Source of the DNA: Verrucomicrobiota bacterium
GTDB taxonomy: Bacteria; Verrucomicrobiota; Verrucomicrobiia; Limisphaerales; J093
Assembly: GCA_027493615.1 (NCBI GenBank)
Contig: JAOSKK010000035.1
Location: 368,923 to 432,922, forward strand
Length of the DNA stretch: 64,000 bases
Direction of reading: 5' to 3'
Position 1 is the stretch's first letter. Each line of letters begins with the position of its first letter. The position numbers and the translations under genes were made by a program. The notes under the pieces are model-generated. The model did no database searches and was not told the origin of the DNA. It saw only the letters and a program-made list of their open reading frames with translations. Below are positions 9,434 to 19,253 of this stretch, one piece after another.

Positions 9434-9811
9434 ATGGTCGCGCCACCACGTTCGCGCTATGGCCTGCCCGCTGCCCTCCGCTTGCGGCGGTCGGCTGAGT
9501 TTGCCGCGACCCGGCAACGAGGTGAGCGACTGGTGTGTGGTTGTCTGATTCTGAACTGGTTGTCCGTGGCACCCGGCCGTCCCAACCGCGTCGGCGTGGT
9601 GACTTCCCGGAAGGTGGGCTCGGCCGTGGTGCGGAACCGTGCCCGACGTCTGCTGCGGGAGGCCTTTCGAAGGCACCAGCACGCACTGAAAGGACCCCTG
9701 GACGTGGTGCTGGTTGCGCGCCGATCGATCGCCGGCAAACGCGCAGGCGAGGTCGAACAGGATTTTCTGGCGGCATTGCGCCGGCGGGCACTGTTGAGGT
9801 CGGCGGCGTGA
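9434..9811 (+). CDS. rnpA: ribonuclease P protein component
   Basis: The 125-residue basic protein assists the RNase P RNA in removing 5' leaders from tRNA precursors. The diagnostic RNR motif is intact in VVRNRARRLLREAFR (about residues 70-85), preceded by RVGVVTSRKVGSA. The N-terminus PAALRLRRSAEFAATRQRG is the usual substrate-binding patch. The gene stop TGA overlaps the GTG start of yidD by four bases (GTGA), typical of translational coupling. Confidence 0.95.
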   Translation: MVAPPRSRYGLPAALRLRRSAEFAATRQRGERLVCGCLILNWLSVAPGRPNRVGVVTSRKVGSAVVRNRARRLLREAFRRHQHALKGPLDVVLVARRSIAGKRAGEVEQDFLAALRRRALLRSAA

Positions 9812-10125
9812 ACCTGGCCCAGCACACCCTGGTGGGGATGATTCGCCTGTATCGCGTGACGCTCTCGCCGGTGCTGGCGTTGCTCGGAGGTTTGGGTTCC
9901 GGTTGCCGTTATCACCCGACCTGTTCTGTGTATGCTCTTGAGGCGGTCCGGCGCCACGGCGCCTTCCGGGGGAGCTGGCTTGCGCTTCGGCGCCTCGGCC
10001 GTTGCCATCCCTGGGGAGCGGGCGGATCCGATCCAGTACCCGAGCCTGCCGCCCCGAGATCGGAGGTGACGACATCGCGTGCGCCGGGGGCGGCGCCGGG
10101 CGTGATGGCGGGCCCGCCGCATTGA
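9808..10125 (+). CDS. yidD: membrane protein insertion efficiency factor YidD
   Basis: The small YidD-family protein (105 residues from GTG 9808; an internal ATG at 9838 is an alternative) contains the signature GSGCRYHPTCSVYALEAVRRHG and a following LGRCHPWGAGGSDPVP. It is thought to help YidC/Sec insert inner-membrane proteins. The GTG overlaps the rnpA stop. The C-terminal 30 residues are low-complexity Pro/Ala and longer than in many homologues. The yidC start is 10 bases after its stop. Confidence 0.92.
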   Translation: MNLAQHTLVGMIRLYRVTLSPVLALLGGLGSGCRYHPTCSVYALEAVRRHGAFRGSWLALRRLGRCHPWGAGGSDPVPEPAAPRSEVTTSRAPGAAPGVMAGPPH

Positions 10126-10134
10126 TTTTCGCTC

Positions 10135-11945
10135 ATGGACCGCAAGGCCATTCTCGTCATTGTTGCCTGTTTCGCGTTGATGCTGCTTTGGCCGCGGATC
10201 GTGGACCAGATGTTCCCCCACCGCCGCGCCGGCCCGCAGGGACGAACGTCCTCGCCGAACCGGTGCGCCCGGGAGAAGGCCCGTCGACGCCGGGCCGGGT
10301 GGCTGAGGCGGAGCCGCCCGTGATCACGGCACCTTCCTCGCCGACCGCGGCCTGGGTGCGCCCTGGCGGCGTCGAGGAACTGCTCACCCTGGAAACGCCC
10401 GAGGCACGCTACACGTTCACCAGCCACGGCGGCGGCCTGAAACAGGTCGAGCTGAAGGACTACCAGGCCACGGTGGCGTGCGGGCGCAAGGCGGCAGCGC
10501 TGCCGCCAGAGCCCGCCGCGTTGAACGCCGGGGCGCCAGTGCCGGCCCTGGCGCTGTTTGGTGGAGCGGCCCTGGATGACGGCCTGCCCTTCACCCTCAC
10601 GAAGAACTGGGCGGGGGTTCGGGCCGAGAAGGTGCTGACGAACGGGCTGCGGCTCATCAAGGAGTTCTCGCCCAGCACCAACCATCTCCTGGTCGCCACC
10701 ATTCGTGTGGAGCATCAGGGGACGGCCCCGGTGAGTCTGCCGGAACAGGAACTCGTGATCGGGACGGCAACGCCGATCAACCGGCGCGATCCCGGCCAAC
10801 TCCTGGGGGTGCAGGTCTACAACGGCGAGAAGGCGCAGTTCATCGACGAAGGCTGGTTTGCCAACCGCACGCTGGGCTGCTTCCCGGGAACGCCGCGGGC
10901 CGAATTCCGCAGCGAGGGCCAGAGCAACGTCGTCTGGGCGGCTGCCCACAACCAGTTCTTCGTGATGATCGCCGCGCCGCAGACCCAGGCGCCGCAACTG
11001 GTCGCCCGCCGCGTGCTGCTGCCCCCGCCCTCGGCCGCGGAACGGGCCGAAGACCGCCGCGTGGTGGCCCAACCGCACGGGTACCAGGCGGCCTTTCTGT
11101 ATCCCGCCGCGGTGCTGAACCCGGGGCAGAGCCTGGAGTGGCGACTGGACGTGTTCGCGGGTCCGAAGGAGTACCACACGTTGGCGAAGCTGAGCCGGAA
11201 CCAGGATCTGGCGATGCGGTTCACGACGTTCTTCGGGTGGTTTGCGCGGGCCCTGTTGCTGGGCATGAACGGTCTGCACAGCCTGGGCTTCTCTTACGGC
11301 TTCAGCATCATTGGCATCACCATCATCATCAAGCTGCTGTTCTGGCCGCTGACGCAGGCGAGCACACGTTCGATGAAGCGCATGCAGGCGTTGCAGCCGC
11401 AGATGAAGGCGCTGCAGGAGAAGTACAAGGACGACCCGCGCAAGATGAACCAGAAGCTGATGGAGTTTATGAAGGAGCACAAGGTCAGCCCGCTCGGGGG
11501 TTGCCTGCCCATCCTCCTTCAGATCCCGGTGTTCATCGGCTTCTACCAGATGCTGCAGAGCGCCATCGAACTGCGCGGCGCGCGCTTCTTGTGGGCTTGT
11601 GACCTGTCGCAACCGGACACCGTGGCGGTGCTCTTCGGGTTCCCGCTCAACCCGCTGCCGCTGATCATGGGGGCCACGCAGTTCTGGCAGGCACGGCTGA
11701 CGCCGGTGTCGCCCGGGGCCGATCCGATCCAGCAGAAGATGATGCAGTACATGCCGCTGATGTTCATCTTCATCCTGTACAACTTCTCGGCCGGCCTGGC
11801 GCTGTACTGGACGGTGCAGAACCTCCTCAGCATTCTGCAAATGAAGCTGATCAAGAACCTGGGCGACCCGGCGGCGCCCACCCCGCCGACCGCGCCACGG
11901 ACCCCGGCCCGGCCTCCCGCTGGTTCCTCCCGGAAGAAGTCCTAG
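10135..11945 (+). CDS. yidC: membrane protein insertase YidC (one indel)
   Basis: About 600 residues: an N-terminal membrane anchor (MDRKAILVIVACFALMLLWP), a Pro-rich linker, a periplasmic beta domain, then the 60KD_IMP core with FSIIGITIIIKLLFWPLTQ, a cytoplasmic helical hairpin rich in Lys/Met (MKRMQALQPQMKALQEKY), CLPILLQIPVFIGFYQML and LYWTVQNLLSILQMKLIK. It inserts membrane proteins alone or with SecYEG. The frame breaks at the 5-C run 10215-10219; one added C joins anchor and linker. The anchor plus large periplasmic domain is the Gram-negative form. Confidence 0.93.
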
Positions 11946-11984
11946 ACTCGATCCGGCCAACCCACCGACCAACCCCAACTGACC

Positions 11985-12434
11985 ATGCCCGCGAACGCCA
12001 AAGCCATCACGGAAGAGTTTCTGCGGCTGCTTGGATTCAACGCCACGCTGCACGAACACCCCTTCGACCAGGGGGTGCTCCTGGATATCGAATGCGAGGA
12101 CGCCGGTCGTTTGATCGGGCGCCAGGGCCAGACGCTGGCCGAGCTCCAGTACCTCATCAACCGGATGATCTTCCAGGCGGACAAGGAATCGCCCAAGGTC
12201 ACGCTCGACGTGGCCAACTACCGCTCGCAGGCCCGGGAGGCCCTGGTCAAGAAGGCGCGGGAAGCCGCCGAGAAGGTGCGGCGCTGGGGAGACATCGTCG
12301 AGCTGGAGCCCATGAACGCGTTCGACCGCTACGTGGTCCATCAGACCTTGATGGATGATCCGGGGGTCGAGACCCACAGCGTGGCCGTGGACGGCACGAC
12401 CAAGAAAGCCATCCTCTTACGACCGAAACGCTGA
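11985..12434 (+). CDS. khpB: KH-R3H RNA-binding protein KhpB (Jag-like)
   Basis: The 149-residue protein has a KH domain (GRLIGRQGQTLAELQYLINRM, GxxG loop GRQG) followed by an R3H domain (PMNAFDRYVVHQTLMDDPGV). It lacks the N-terminal Jag_N domain of the Firmicutes protein. KhpB-type proteins bind RNA, and in other bacteria influence small-RNA function and cell division. Its position right after yidC is the conserved one. The N-terminal start MPANAKAITEEF has no long leader. Confidence 0.88.
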   Translation: MPANAKAITEEFLRLLGFNATLHEHPFDQGVLLDIECEDAGRLIGRQGQTLAELQYLINRMIFQADKESPKVTLDVANYRSQAREALVKKAREAAEKVRRWGDIVELEPMNAFDRYVVHQTLMDDPGVETHSVAVDGTTKKAILLRPKR

Positions 12435-12451
12435 GGGCGGCGCGCGGCCGC

Positions 12452-12475
12452 GCAGGCGGCGCTATCGCCGCCTGC
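12452..12475. terminator. perfect 10-bp GC hairpin between convergent khpB and argH
   Basis: GCAGGCGGCG pairs exactly with 12466-12475 around a CTAT loop. The argH stop codon (12462-12464) lies in the loop. No U tract follows on either side, so Rho-independent termination would be weak. Confidence 0.4.
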
Positions 12476-13905
12476 CCGCCGGCTTTCCGGCTGGCTTCCC
12501 CGCAGCGAGCCGCCCGCGCCAGCGTCGGAGTTGCCGCTGAACTTCCTTGCGACCAGGCGCGCCGATGGTCTGCCGCCGCTCCATTGCCTGCTCGAGATCG
12601 AAGAGCTGGAGCGCGTCCGGGGCAAAGGCGCAGTGAATGGCCTGCAGTTCCTCTAGTTTGAGCTGGTTCAGGGCTCGCCCGGTCTTCTCCGCTTCGGCGA
12701 CCAGCAGTCCAACCGCATGGTGGGCCGAGCGGAAGGCCACCCCCTTGCGCACGAGGTACTCCGCGAGATCGGTGGCAAGCAGGGCAGGGTCAGCCGCCGC
12801 CGCCCGGCAGGCCGCTGCCTGCACCGTCGTGTTCGCCAGCAGTCCGGTGGTCATTCGAACGCAGGCCCGGACGGTGTCCGCCGTATCGAAAACTCGCTCT
12901 TTATCCTCCTGCAAATCGCGGTTGTAGGACATGGGCAGGCCCTTGAGGAGGGTCAGCAAGGCCATCAGGTTGCCGATCACGCGCCCCGACTTGCCGCGCA
13001 CCAGCTCCGCCACGTCTGGATTGCGCTTCTGCGGCATGAGCGAGGAACCGGTGGTGAAGGCATCGGCCAGGCGGATGAAGCCGAACTCGGTGCTGGCCCA
13101 GAGGACCACGTCCTCGGCCAGACGTGAGAGATGGACCGCCACCAGGGCGGCCGCCGCGTTGAACTCGACCACGAAGTCGCGGTCGCTGACGGCGTCCATC
13201 GAGTTCTGGGTCAACCGGGCCCGGCCACGGGCGTCAACGAATCCCAACAGCCTGGCCACCAGTTCGCGGTCCAGCGGCAGCGTGCTGCCGGCCAGCGCCC
13301 CGCTGCCCAGGGGACAGACGTTGACGCGCTCGAAGGCATGTCCGAGCCGCTCGCGATCCCGCTCGAACATCTCGGCGTAGGCCAGGACGTAATGGGCGAA
13401 GCTGACCGGCTGCGCTCGCTGCAGGTGCGTGTAGCCGGGCATCGGCACAGCCGCCGAGCGCTCGCCGAGGGTGACCAGCGCCTCCTGCAAGCCTCGCAAC
13501 TCCTCGCTCAGGTTCATGAGCTCGTCGCGCAACCAAAGCCGAAGGTCGACCGCCACCTGATCGTTCCGGGAGCGGCCGGTGTGCAGCTTGGCCCCGGCGG
13601 GGACGCGCCGCGTCAACTCGGCCTCGATGTTCATGTGCACATCCTCGAGCTCGGGTTGCCAGACAAACCGCCCCGCGGCGATGTCACCCGCGATCGCTTC
13701 CAGGCCGGCCACGATGTCCCGCTGCTCCGCCGCGGTCAGCAGTCCCACCCGCCGCAGCATGGTCGCATGGACCATTGATCCGAGGATGTCCTGCTTCCAC
13801 AGGCGCCAGTCGAACGTGACCGACTGGGTGAACGCGGCCACCTCGGCGTCCGGTCCGCCGGCGAAACGCCCCGGAACGGGCGGGCGGTTGGGTCTTCTTG
13901 CTCAT
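12462..13905 (-). CDS. argH: argininosuccinate lyase (N-terminal indel)
   Basis: This enzyme cleaves argininosuccinate to arginine and fumarate, the last step of arginine synthesis. The signature GSSLMPQKRNPD is intact, as are HTGRSRNDQVAVD, YTHLQRAQPVSFAHY and SYNRDLQEDKE. An unbroken frame runs from 13841 (MAAFTQSVTF). The preceding bases, read one frame over from ATG 13905, supply the missing GRFAGGPDAEV block, so I extend to 13905 with one extra base near 13880. The C-terminus ends in a low-complexity GKPAGKPAG tail. It lies downstream of the kdsB/gmhB genes on the same strand. Confidence 0.93.
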
Positions 13906-14062
13906 GGATTCGTGCGCGGCGGAGTCTGCGAAGGGTCCCGGGGGTTGTCACGCGGGAACCGCCGGGGGTCTCGCTCGCGAACCCGCGCGACCCCCGGCTA
14001 CGATCTGGCACAGTGCGGGCGCGGGTTCGCGTCCCGGACCCAGGTTCATCGGAAGGGCAGGC

Positions 14063-14821
14063 TCACGCGGCGGCAGCCGGGGCTGAGCCGAGCAGCCAAC
14101 GCTCGACGCGCCGGGCGTCCTCGAGCGTGTCCACCCCCACGCTGTCGTGCGGGACCTGCACGACCGCGATGGGCACGTCGTTTTCCAGGGCCCGGAGCTG
14201 TTCGAGCCGCTCGGCCTGTTCGAGCGCGGACACCGGCAGGTCGACCAGACGCAGGAGGACGTCGCGCCGGTAGCCGTAGATCCCCAGGTGCTTCAGGAAG
14301 GGGAACCCGCCCATCTGCTCCGCCACCGGTCGGTCGGCCGCCTCGCGAAGATACGGAATCGTGCGGCGCGAGAAGTAAAGGGCCCGGCCGCTCACGCTCA
14401 CCACCACTTTGACCGCGTTGGGATCCTCGTACTCCGCCGGGTCCCGCAAAGGAGTGGCCGCGGTGGACATCCCGGCGTTCTCAAGCGCCGCCACGACCGC
14501 GTCGATCACGCCTGGGTCCAGCAGGGGTTCGTCTCCCTGGATGTTCACCACCGCGTCACACGCGCAGCGACGCGCCACCTCGGCGACGCGATCGGTGCCG
14601 CTGGGATGATCGGGTCGGGTCAACTCGACCGGTCCGAAGGCGCGGGCCACCGTGGCGATCCGTTCGTCGTCCGTGGCGACAATGACCTCGGCCAGCACGC
14701 GGGCCTGGCGGCAGCGGTCGACGACGTGCTGCAACAGGGGCTTGCCGGCGATGGGATGCAGCGGTTTGCCGGGGAAACGCGTGCTCCCGTACCGGGCCGG
14801 GATGATGCCTATCGTCTTCAT
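14063..14821 (-). CDS. kdsB: 3-deoxy-manno-octulosonate cytidylyltransferase
   Basis: About 252 residues, the normal KdsB length. It activates KDO to CMP-KDO for lipopolysaccharide inner core synthesis. Start region MKTIGIIPARYGSTRFPGKP is the nucleotide-binding signature; VIVATDDERI, PSGTDRVAEV and VVNIQGDEPLLDP follow in order. As sequenced it is in one open frame with the GmhB-like domain upstream. A run of five G (14829-14833) lies just before its ATG, and one added base there would create a TGA six bases ahead. I therefore treat it as a separate gene. Confidence 0.9.
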   Translation of the reverse strand: MKTIGIIPARYGSTRFPGKPLHPIAGKPLLQHVVDRCRQARVLAEVIVATDDERIATVARAFGPVELTRPDHPSGTDRVAEVARRCACDAVVNIQGDEPLLDPGVIDAVVAALENAGMSTAATPLRDPAEYEDPNAVKVVVSVSGRALYFSRRTIPYLREAADRPVAEQMGGFPFLKHLGIYGYRRDVLLRLVDLPVSALEQAERLEQLRALENDVPIAVVQVPHDSVGVDTLEDARRVERWLLGSAPAAAA

Positions 14822-15463
14822 GAGCTCAGGGGGTTGCGCCGCGCCGGCCTCCGGGGCCACCGGCCGCCTCGCCGCACGCAGGATCAGGTCCGCCGCGGCC
14901 GCGAGGTCATCCACCACGACAGCGCCCTCGAGTTGTCCCGCGGCAGCGCGTTCGACTTGCGCGCCATAACCCGTTCGCACGAGCACGCTCTGTTTGACGC
15001 CGGCGTTCTGACCGCACTGGACGTCGGCGAGCTTGTCCCCGACCACGCTGCTCGCCGCGAGATCGACGCCGAATTCATCACGGGCGTCGAACAGGAATTG
15101 CGGGGAAGGCTTGCGCCCGCGGCTGGGCTGGTCCGGCGCTTCCGGTGCGAAGTAGATCTTGTCGAAGTGAATCCCCCACGGGGCGAGCAACTCGAGCAGA
15201 CGGGCGTTCACCCGATGCAGGTCGGCCTCCGTGTAGTAACCGCGCCCGATGCCGGACTGGTTCGTGACGATGAACAGTCGGAAGCCCGCGTCGCGCAACC
15301 GCCGCAGGGCCGCGGCCACGCCGGGCAGCAATTCGACTCCGGCGGGATCGCTCAGGTACTCCTTCTCGGTGATGAGCGTGCCGTCCCGATCCAGGAACAC
15401 CGCCGCCCCTCCGCGCTGGGCGGAGGTCCCGGGAGCCGCTGCGGTGGCAACGGGGTCAGCCAC
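14822..15463 (-). CDS. gmhB: D-glycero-D-manno-heptose 1,7-bisphosphate 7-phosphatase (HAD family)
   Basis: This HAD-superfamily histidinol-phosphatase/GmhB-type protein has about 210 residues. Motif I FLDRDGTLI contains the nucleophile and acid/base aspartates, motif II is IVTNQSGI, and VVGDKLADVQ supplies the metal-binding acid of motif IV. GmhB dephosphorylates heptose bisphosphate on the way to ADP-heptose for LPS core. The combination with kdsB supports an LPS role. As sequenced it has no stop before kdsB; the apparent fusion may be an indel artefact. Its start is next to the frr stop. Confidence 0.82.
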
Positions 15464-15464
15464 C

Positions 15465-16026
15465 CTAGACGGTGAGGATTTCTTTTTCCTTGTGTTCGAG
15501 GTGGCGATCCACCTTCGCGATGTACTCGTCGGTCAGCTTCTGCAGTTCCTTCTCGGCGTGTTTCTCGGCGTCCTCGCCCACGCCACCGCTCTTGGCCTCC
15601 TTCTTGAGCTGCTCCATGGCGTCGCGCCGGACGTGGCGGATGGCCACGCGGCCATCCTCGGCCATCTTCCGGACGATCTTGATGAATTCCTGACGCCGCT
15701 CGGCGCTGAGCTCGGGAAAGACCAGCCGGATGACCTTCTTGTCGATGGCGGGATTGAGGCCGAGGTTGGCCTTCTGAATCGCCTTCTCGATGGGATGCAG
15801 GGTGTTGGCGTCCCAGGGAGTCAGGACGAGCATCCGCGGTTCGGGGGTTGTGATCCCCGCCAGTTCGCGCAGGCGCATGTGGGGAGCCGTACGCCTCCAC
15901 CATGAGATTCTCGACCAGGCCCGGCGAGGCTTTGCCGGTGCGGACACCGGAGAATTCATGGACGACGAACTGCTCGGTCTTGCTCATCTTTTCCTCGGCC
16001 TCGAGGAGGATGTCGTCTATCGCCAT
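15465..16026 (-). CDS. frr: ribosome recycling factor (one indel)
   Basis: Restored length is 186-187 residues, exactly the RRF size. RRF with EF-G splits post-termination ribosomes. Visible blocks: EKMSKTEQFVVHEFSGVRTGKA, VEAYGS-HMRLRELAGI, DANTLHPIEKAI, LNPAIDKKVIRLVFPELSAE and the helical C-terminus. The frame is broken by one extra base in the G run 15881-15884, between VEAYGS and MRLRELA. RRF is essential, so the break is almost certainly a sequence error. Confidence 0.93.
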
Positions 16027-16081
16027 AGGGATCGTTTCAGGTTGAATGTGGGGGGTGCTATACGGGCGCGGCCGCGGGGCG

Positions 16082-16804
16082 TCAACTCCCGGTCACCAAC
16101 GTGCCAATGGCTTCGCCCAGGACCACGCGCCGGATGTTCCGGGGTTGAAAGAGATCGAACACAATCAGGGGCATTGAGTTGTCGCGGCACAGCGCGAAGG
16201 CTGGCGCGTCCATCACCTCCAACCGCCCGTCCAGCGCCGCCTGGTAAGTGAGCCGGTCGTAGCGCCGGGCGTCGGGATTCTTCTTCGGATCCTCGGTGTA
16301 AATGCCGTCGACCTTGGTGGCTTTCAGGATGATGTCCGCCCCGATCTCGGTCGCCCGCAGTGCCGCCGCAGTGTCCGTCGAGAAATACGGATTGCCCGTC
16401 CCGCCGGCGAAGATCACCACGCGCCCCTTCTCAAGATGCCGCACCGCGCGGCGACGGATGAAGGCTTCGGCCACCTGCGCCATGGCAATGGCGGTCTGCA
16501 CGCGCGTGGGCACGCCTTGCTTCTCAAGGGCGTCTTGCAGCGCCAGGGCGTTGATGACCGTCGCCAGCATCCCCATGTAATCCCCGGTGGCCCGGTCGAT
16601 GCCCTGACGGCTGCCCCGCGCACCCCGGAAGATGTTGCCTCCCCCCACCACCACCACCACCTGCACACCTAGCTCGCGCACCTCGCGGATCTCGCCCGCG
16701 ATCCCGTGAATCCGGTCGGGCAAATGCCGCTGCCGGTCGCCGCCTCGCCCAGGGCTTCGCCCGTGATCTTCAACAGAATGCGTCGGTACTTCAAGGAGGG
16801 GCAT
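16082..16804 (-). CDS. pyrH: uridylate kinase (two compensating indels)
   Basis: This amino acid kinase-fold enzyme phosphorylates UMP to UDP. About 240 residues. The N-terminal KYRRILLKITGEALG, carrying the phosphate-binding Lys and Gly, appears only if one base is removed at 16798-16801 and one added at about 16722. Downstream VVVGGGNIFRG, TGNPYFSTDTAA and KATKVDGIYTEDP are in frame. It lies upstream of frr, as in many bacteria; the usual tsf and rpsB partners are not upstream here. Confidence 0.92.
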   Translation of the reverse strand: MPLLEVPTHSVEDHGRSPGRGGDRQRHLPDRIHGIAGEIREVRELGVQVVVVVGGGNIFRGARGSRQGIDRATGDYMGMLATVINALALQDALEKQGVPTRVQTAIAMAQVAEAFIRRRAVRHLEKGRVVIFAGGTGNPYFSTDTAAALRATEIGADIILKATKVDGIYTEDPKKNPDARRYDRLTYQAALDGRLEVMDAPAFALCRDNSMPLIVFDLFQPRNIRRVVLGEAIGTLVTGS

Positions 16805-17159
16805 CGTTCATGGCGGGAAGCAGGCGACCAAACGTCCAAACCCGCCGGGGCGGCACGCGGCGGCGCACCGGCCCATGTGCGAGCAACAGGCGGATGTCAC
16901 GCGCGGGTTGTACCAACCAACGCGGAGGACGTCAAACTTGCGCCTTGCGACGGCAGCAGTTCTCATTTTGGCTTGGGTGACTGGGAACGCAGAGGTTTGG
17001 CTGGGTTCGGGCACACCTCGCCTGGGCGGGCCGCTGGGCTCAGCTCGGCTCAGCATAGGGCCCGATCGCGAGTCCGCGCCTCATGAAGCGCAGCAGGGCC
17101 TGCCAACTGGGAAGGGGCAGGTGTTAGAAGGCGAAATGGGACTCAGGCTGGCCACCCCT
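16805..17159. other. 355-base gap between pyrH and the tandem array, no recognisable gene
   Basis: Short open frames exist on both strands but none shows a family motif or convincing start signal. The pyrH promoter is expected here on the minus strand; no clear -35/-10 pair was found. tsf/rpsB, often adjacent to pyrH, are absent. Confidence 0.5.
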
Positions 17160-18560
17160 CTGCGGTCGCTCTGAATCTGCGGGACCACTCCCCGGACCTT
17201 TCACCCCGCCGATTCAGAGCCCCCGCCGATGGAATCTCCCTCGAGCCCGTCCCCGGAATCGTCCACCCTCTCGCCCAATCTGCGGTCGCTTTGAATCTGT
17301 GGGGCCATGCCCCGAATCCTCCTCCCACCGATTCAGAGCCCCCGCCGATGGAACCTCCTCGAACCCGTCCCGCTACAGTCCACCCTCTCGCCCAATCTGC
17401 GGTCGCTTTGAATCTGTGGGGCCATTCCCCGTACCTTCACCCCGCCGATTCAGAGCCCCCGCCGATGGAATCCCCCCTCGAGCCCGTCCCCGGAATCGTC
17501 CACCCTCTCGCCCAATCTGCGGTCGCTTTGAATCTGTGGGGCCATGCCCCGAATCCTCCTCCCACCGATTCAGAGCCCCCGCCGATGGAATCTCCCTCGA
17601 GCCCGTCCGCGGAATCGTCCACCCTCTGGCCCCATCTGCGGTCGCTTTGAATCTGCGGGACCATTCCCCGTACCTTTCATCCCACCGATTCAGAGCCCCC
17701 GCCGATGGAATCTCCCTCGAACCCGTCCCAGGTCCAGCCCACCCTCCTGCTCAATCTGCGGTCGCTTTGAATCTGTGGGGCCATGCCCGAATCCTCCTCC
17801 CACCGATTCAGAGCCCCCGCCGATGGAATCCCCCTCGAACCCGTCCCGGGTCCAGCCCACTCTCCTGCCCCATCTGCGGTCGCTCTGAATCTGCGGGACC
17901 ACTCCCCGGACCTTTCACCCCGCCGATTCAGAGCCCCTGCCGATGGAATCTCCCTCGAACCCGCCCCGCTACAATCCACCCGCCTCCCCCAATCTGCGGT
18001 CGCTTTGAATCTGCGGGACCATTCCCCGTACCTTTCATCCCACCGATTCAGAGCCCCCGCCGATGGAATCTCCCTCGAACCCGTCCCAGGTCCAGCCCAC
18101 CCTCCTGCTCAATCTGCGGTCGCTTTGAATCTGTGGGGCCATGCCCCGAATCCTCCTCCCACCGATTCAGAGCCCCCGCCGATGGAATCTCCCTCGAGCC
18201 CGTCCCCGGAATCGTCCACCCTCTGGCCCCATCTGCGGTCGCTTTGAATCTGCGGGACCACTCCCCGGACCTTTCATCCCGCCGATTCAGAGCCCCTGCC
18301 GATGGAACCTCCCCCGAACCCGCTCCCGGAACAGTCCACCCTCTCGCCCCATCTGCGGTCGCTTTGAATCTGCGGGGCCATTCCCCGTACCCTTCCTCCC
18401 ACCGATTCAGAGCCCCCGCCAACGGAATCTCCCTCGAACCCGTCCCCGGAACAGTCCGACCTCTCGCCCAATCTGCGGTCGCTTTGAATCTGCGGGACCA
18501 CTCCCCGGACCTTTCATCCCGCCGATTCAGAGCCCCTGCCGATGGAACCTCCCTCGAGTC
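17160..18560. repeat. tandem array: 11 full and one partial copy of a ~120-bp unit
   Basis: The anchor CTGCGGTCGCT recurs at 17160, 17280, 17397, 17517, 17636, 17756, 17874, 17994, 18114, 18233, 18353 and 18473, spacings 117-120. Each unit contains an inverted repeat of about 16 bp: CTTTGAATCTGNGGG pairs with CCCNCCGATTCAGAG about 20 bases later, with a smaller GGGG/CCCC hairpin inside. The variable stem position is T-A in four units and C-G in four. Units 5 and 8 are identical over 120 bp; units 4 and 9 differ at one base. Unit lengths are not all multiples of three, so a repeat protein is unlikely. Confidence 0.9.
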
Positions 18561-18688
18561 CCGCAAAGAATGCAAATCGTTCGGGGGCTGGCGCCGAAGA
18601 TCTCCGTCACTCGCGCCTGCGCCTCGTCGGTCTCAGCCTGCACCTGCCGAAACGAGAATTGCTGGTGCGACAGAGCGACGGTCGGCCC

Positions 18689-18737
18689 GTAGGAGTCGAG
18701 GTGACGAGACTCACGCCTCGCGACGGTCCCAGGCTAC
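18689..18737. repeat. degenerate copy of the dispersed palindrome family
   Basis: Left arm GTAGGAGTCGAGGTGACGAG and a right arm ending CCAGGCTAC are imperfectly complementary and resemble the clearer copies at 24173, 36071 and 45512. It lies between the tandem array and the small hypothetical gene. Confidence 0.4.
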
Positions 18738-18809
18738 AATTGCCCCACGGACCTGTAATCGTTATCCTGCGCGCCACCGCTACGCTGCGTCCACGCATCC
18801 GAACACGCT

Positions 18810-19253
18810 ATGAAGACCATCGGCCAGGACGAATTCTACCAGCACGTCACCGACTTCCTTAAAGCACGGGGCATCGAGCTCACCGACGGCGCCTACACCC
18901 GCCACATTCGGCGCGCCTGCGGCCTGCTGAGCGACGCCCTCAACGCCGCCCAGCGAACGGTCAAGAGAGCCCGGCAGGAGGTCGACCAAAAGCTCGCCCA
19001 ACTCCGCCAGTCCATCCACGAGGCGACGGCTCCCGAGCCACCGCCCGCCAAGCCGCCTCCGCTCACCCCGGAACCCCCGCCCGTCTCGCCTCCCCCGCGA
19101 AGTCCGCGCCACGCCGCGCGCCGCCCGCCGCGCCAGCCAGCGCACCAGAACGGCCGCGGGAAGTCGCCGCCGCGCCAAGACCGACTCCTTGAGCCGGACC
19201 GCAGACGCATAAGGAGGAATGCGGGCGGGGCATCCCGCCAGGTCGCCTCATGA
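18810..19253 (+). CDS. small hypothetical protein with helical N-terminus and Pro-rich tail
   Basis: 147 residues, not recognised. Residues 1-75 (MKTIGQDEFYQHVTDFLKAR...) look like a compact helical domain ending in a heptad-like stretch (LLSDALNAAQRTVKRARQEV DQ). Residues 75-110 are Pro/Glu/Lys-rich and the end is Arg-rich. The low-complexity tail could be partly out of frame, given the indels elsewhere. It follows the tandem array, and no partner gene is adjacent. The N-terminal domain has natural-looking composition, so a real gene is likely. Confidence 0.55.
   Translation: MKTIGQDEFYQHVTDFLKARGIELTDGAYTRHIRRACGLLSDALNAAQRTVKRARQEVDQKLAQLRQSIHEATAPEPPPAKPPPLTPEPPPVSPPPRSPRHAARRPPRQPAHQNGRGKSPPRQDRLLEPDRRRIRRNAGGASRQVAS

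Noticed and set aside
9912..12377. 821-codon minus-strand open frame
   Set aside because: Opposite to yidC and khpB; no motifs, only GC-rich antisense frame.
16875..17174. 99-codon plus-strand open frame between pyrH and the array
   Set aside because: No recognisable domain; it runs into the repeat array and lacks a convincing start signal.
17160..18560. CRISPR array
   Set aside because: Units are ~120 bp without unique spacers or short repeats, and no cas gene is present.
17299..18813. 504-codon open frame through the tandem array
   Set aside because: Unit lengths of 117-120 bp change the reading frame between copies and the encoded peptide periodicity is not conserved.
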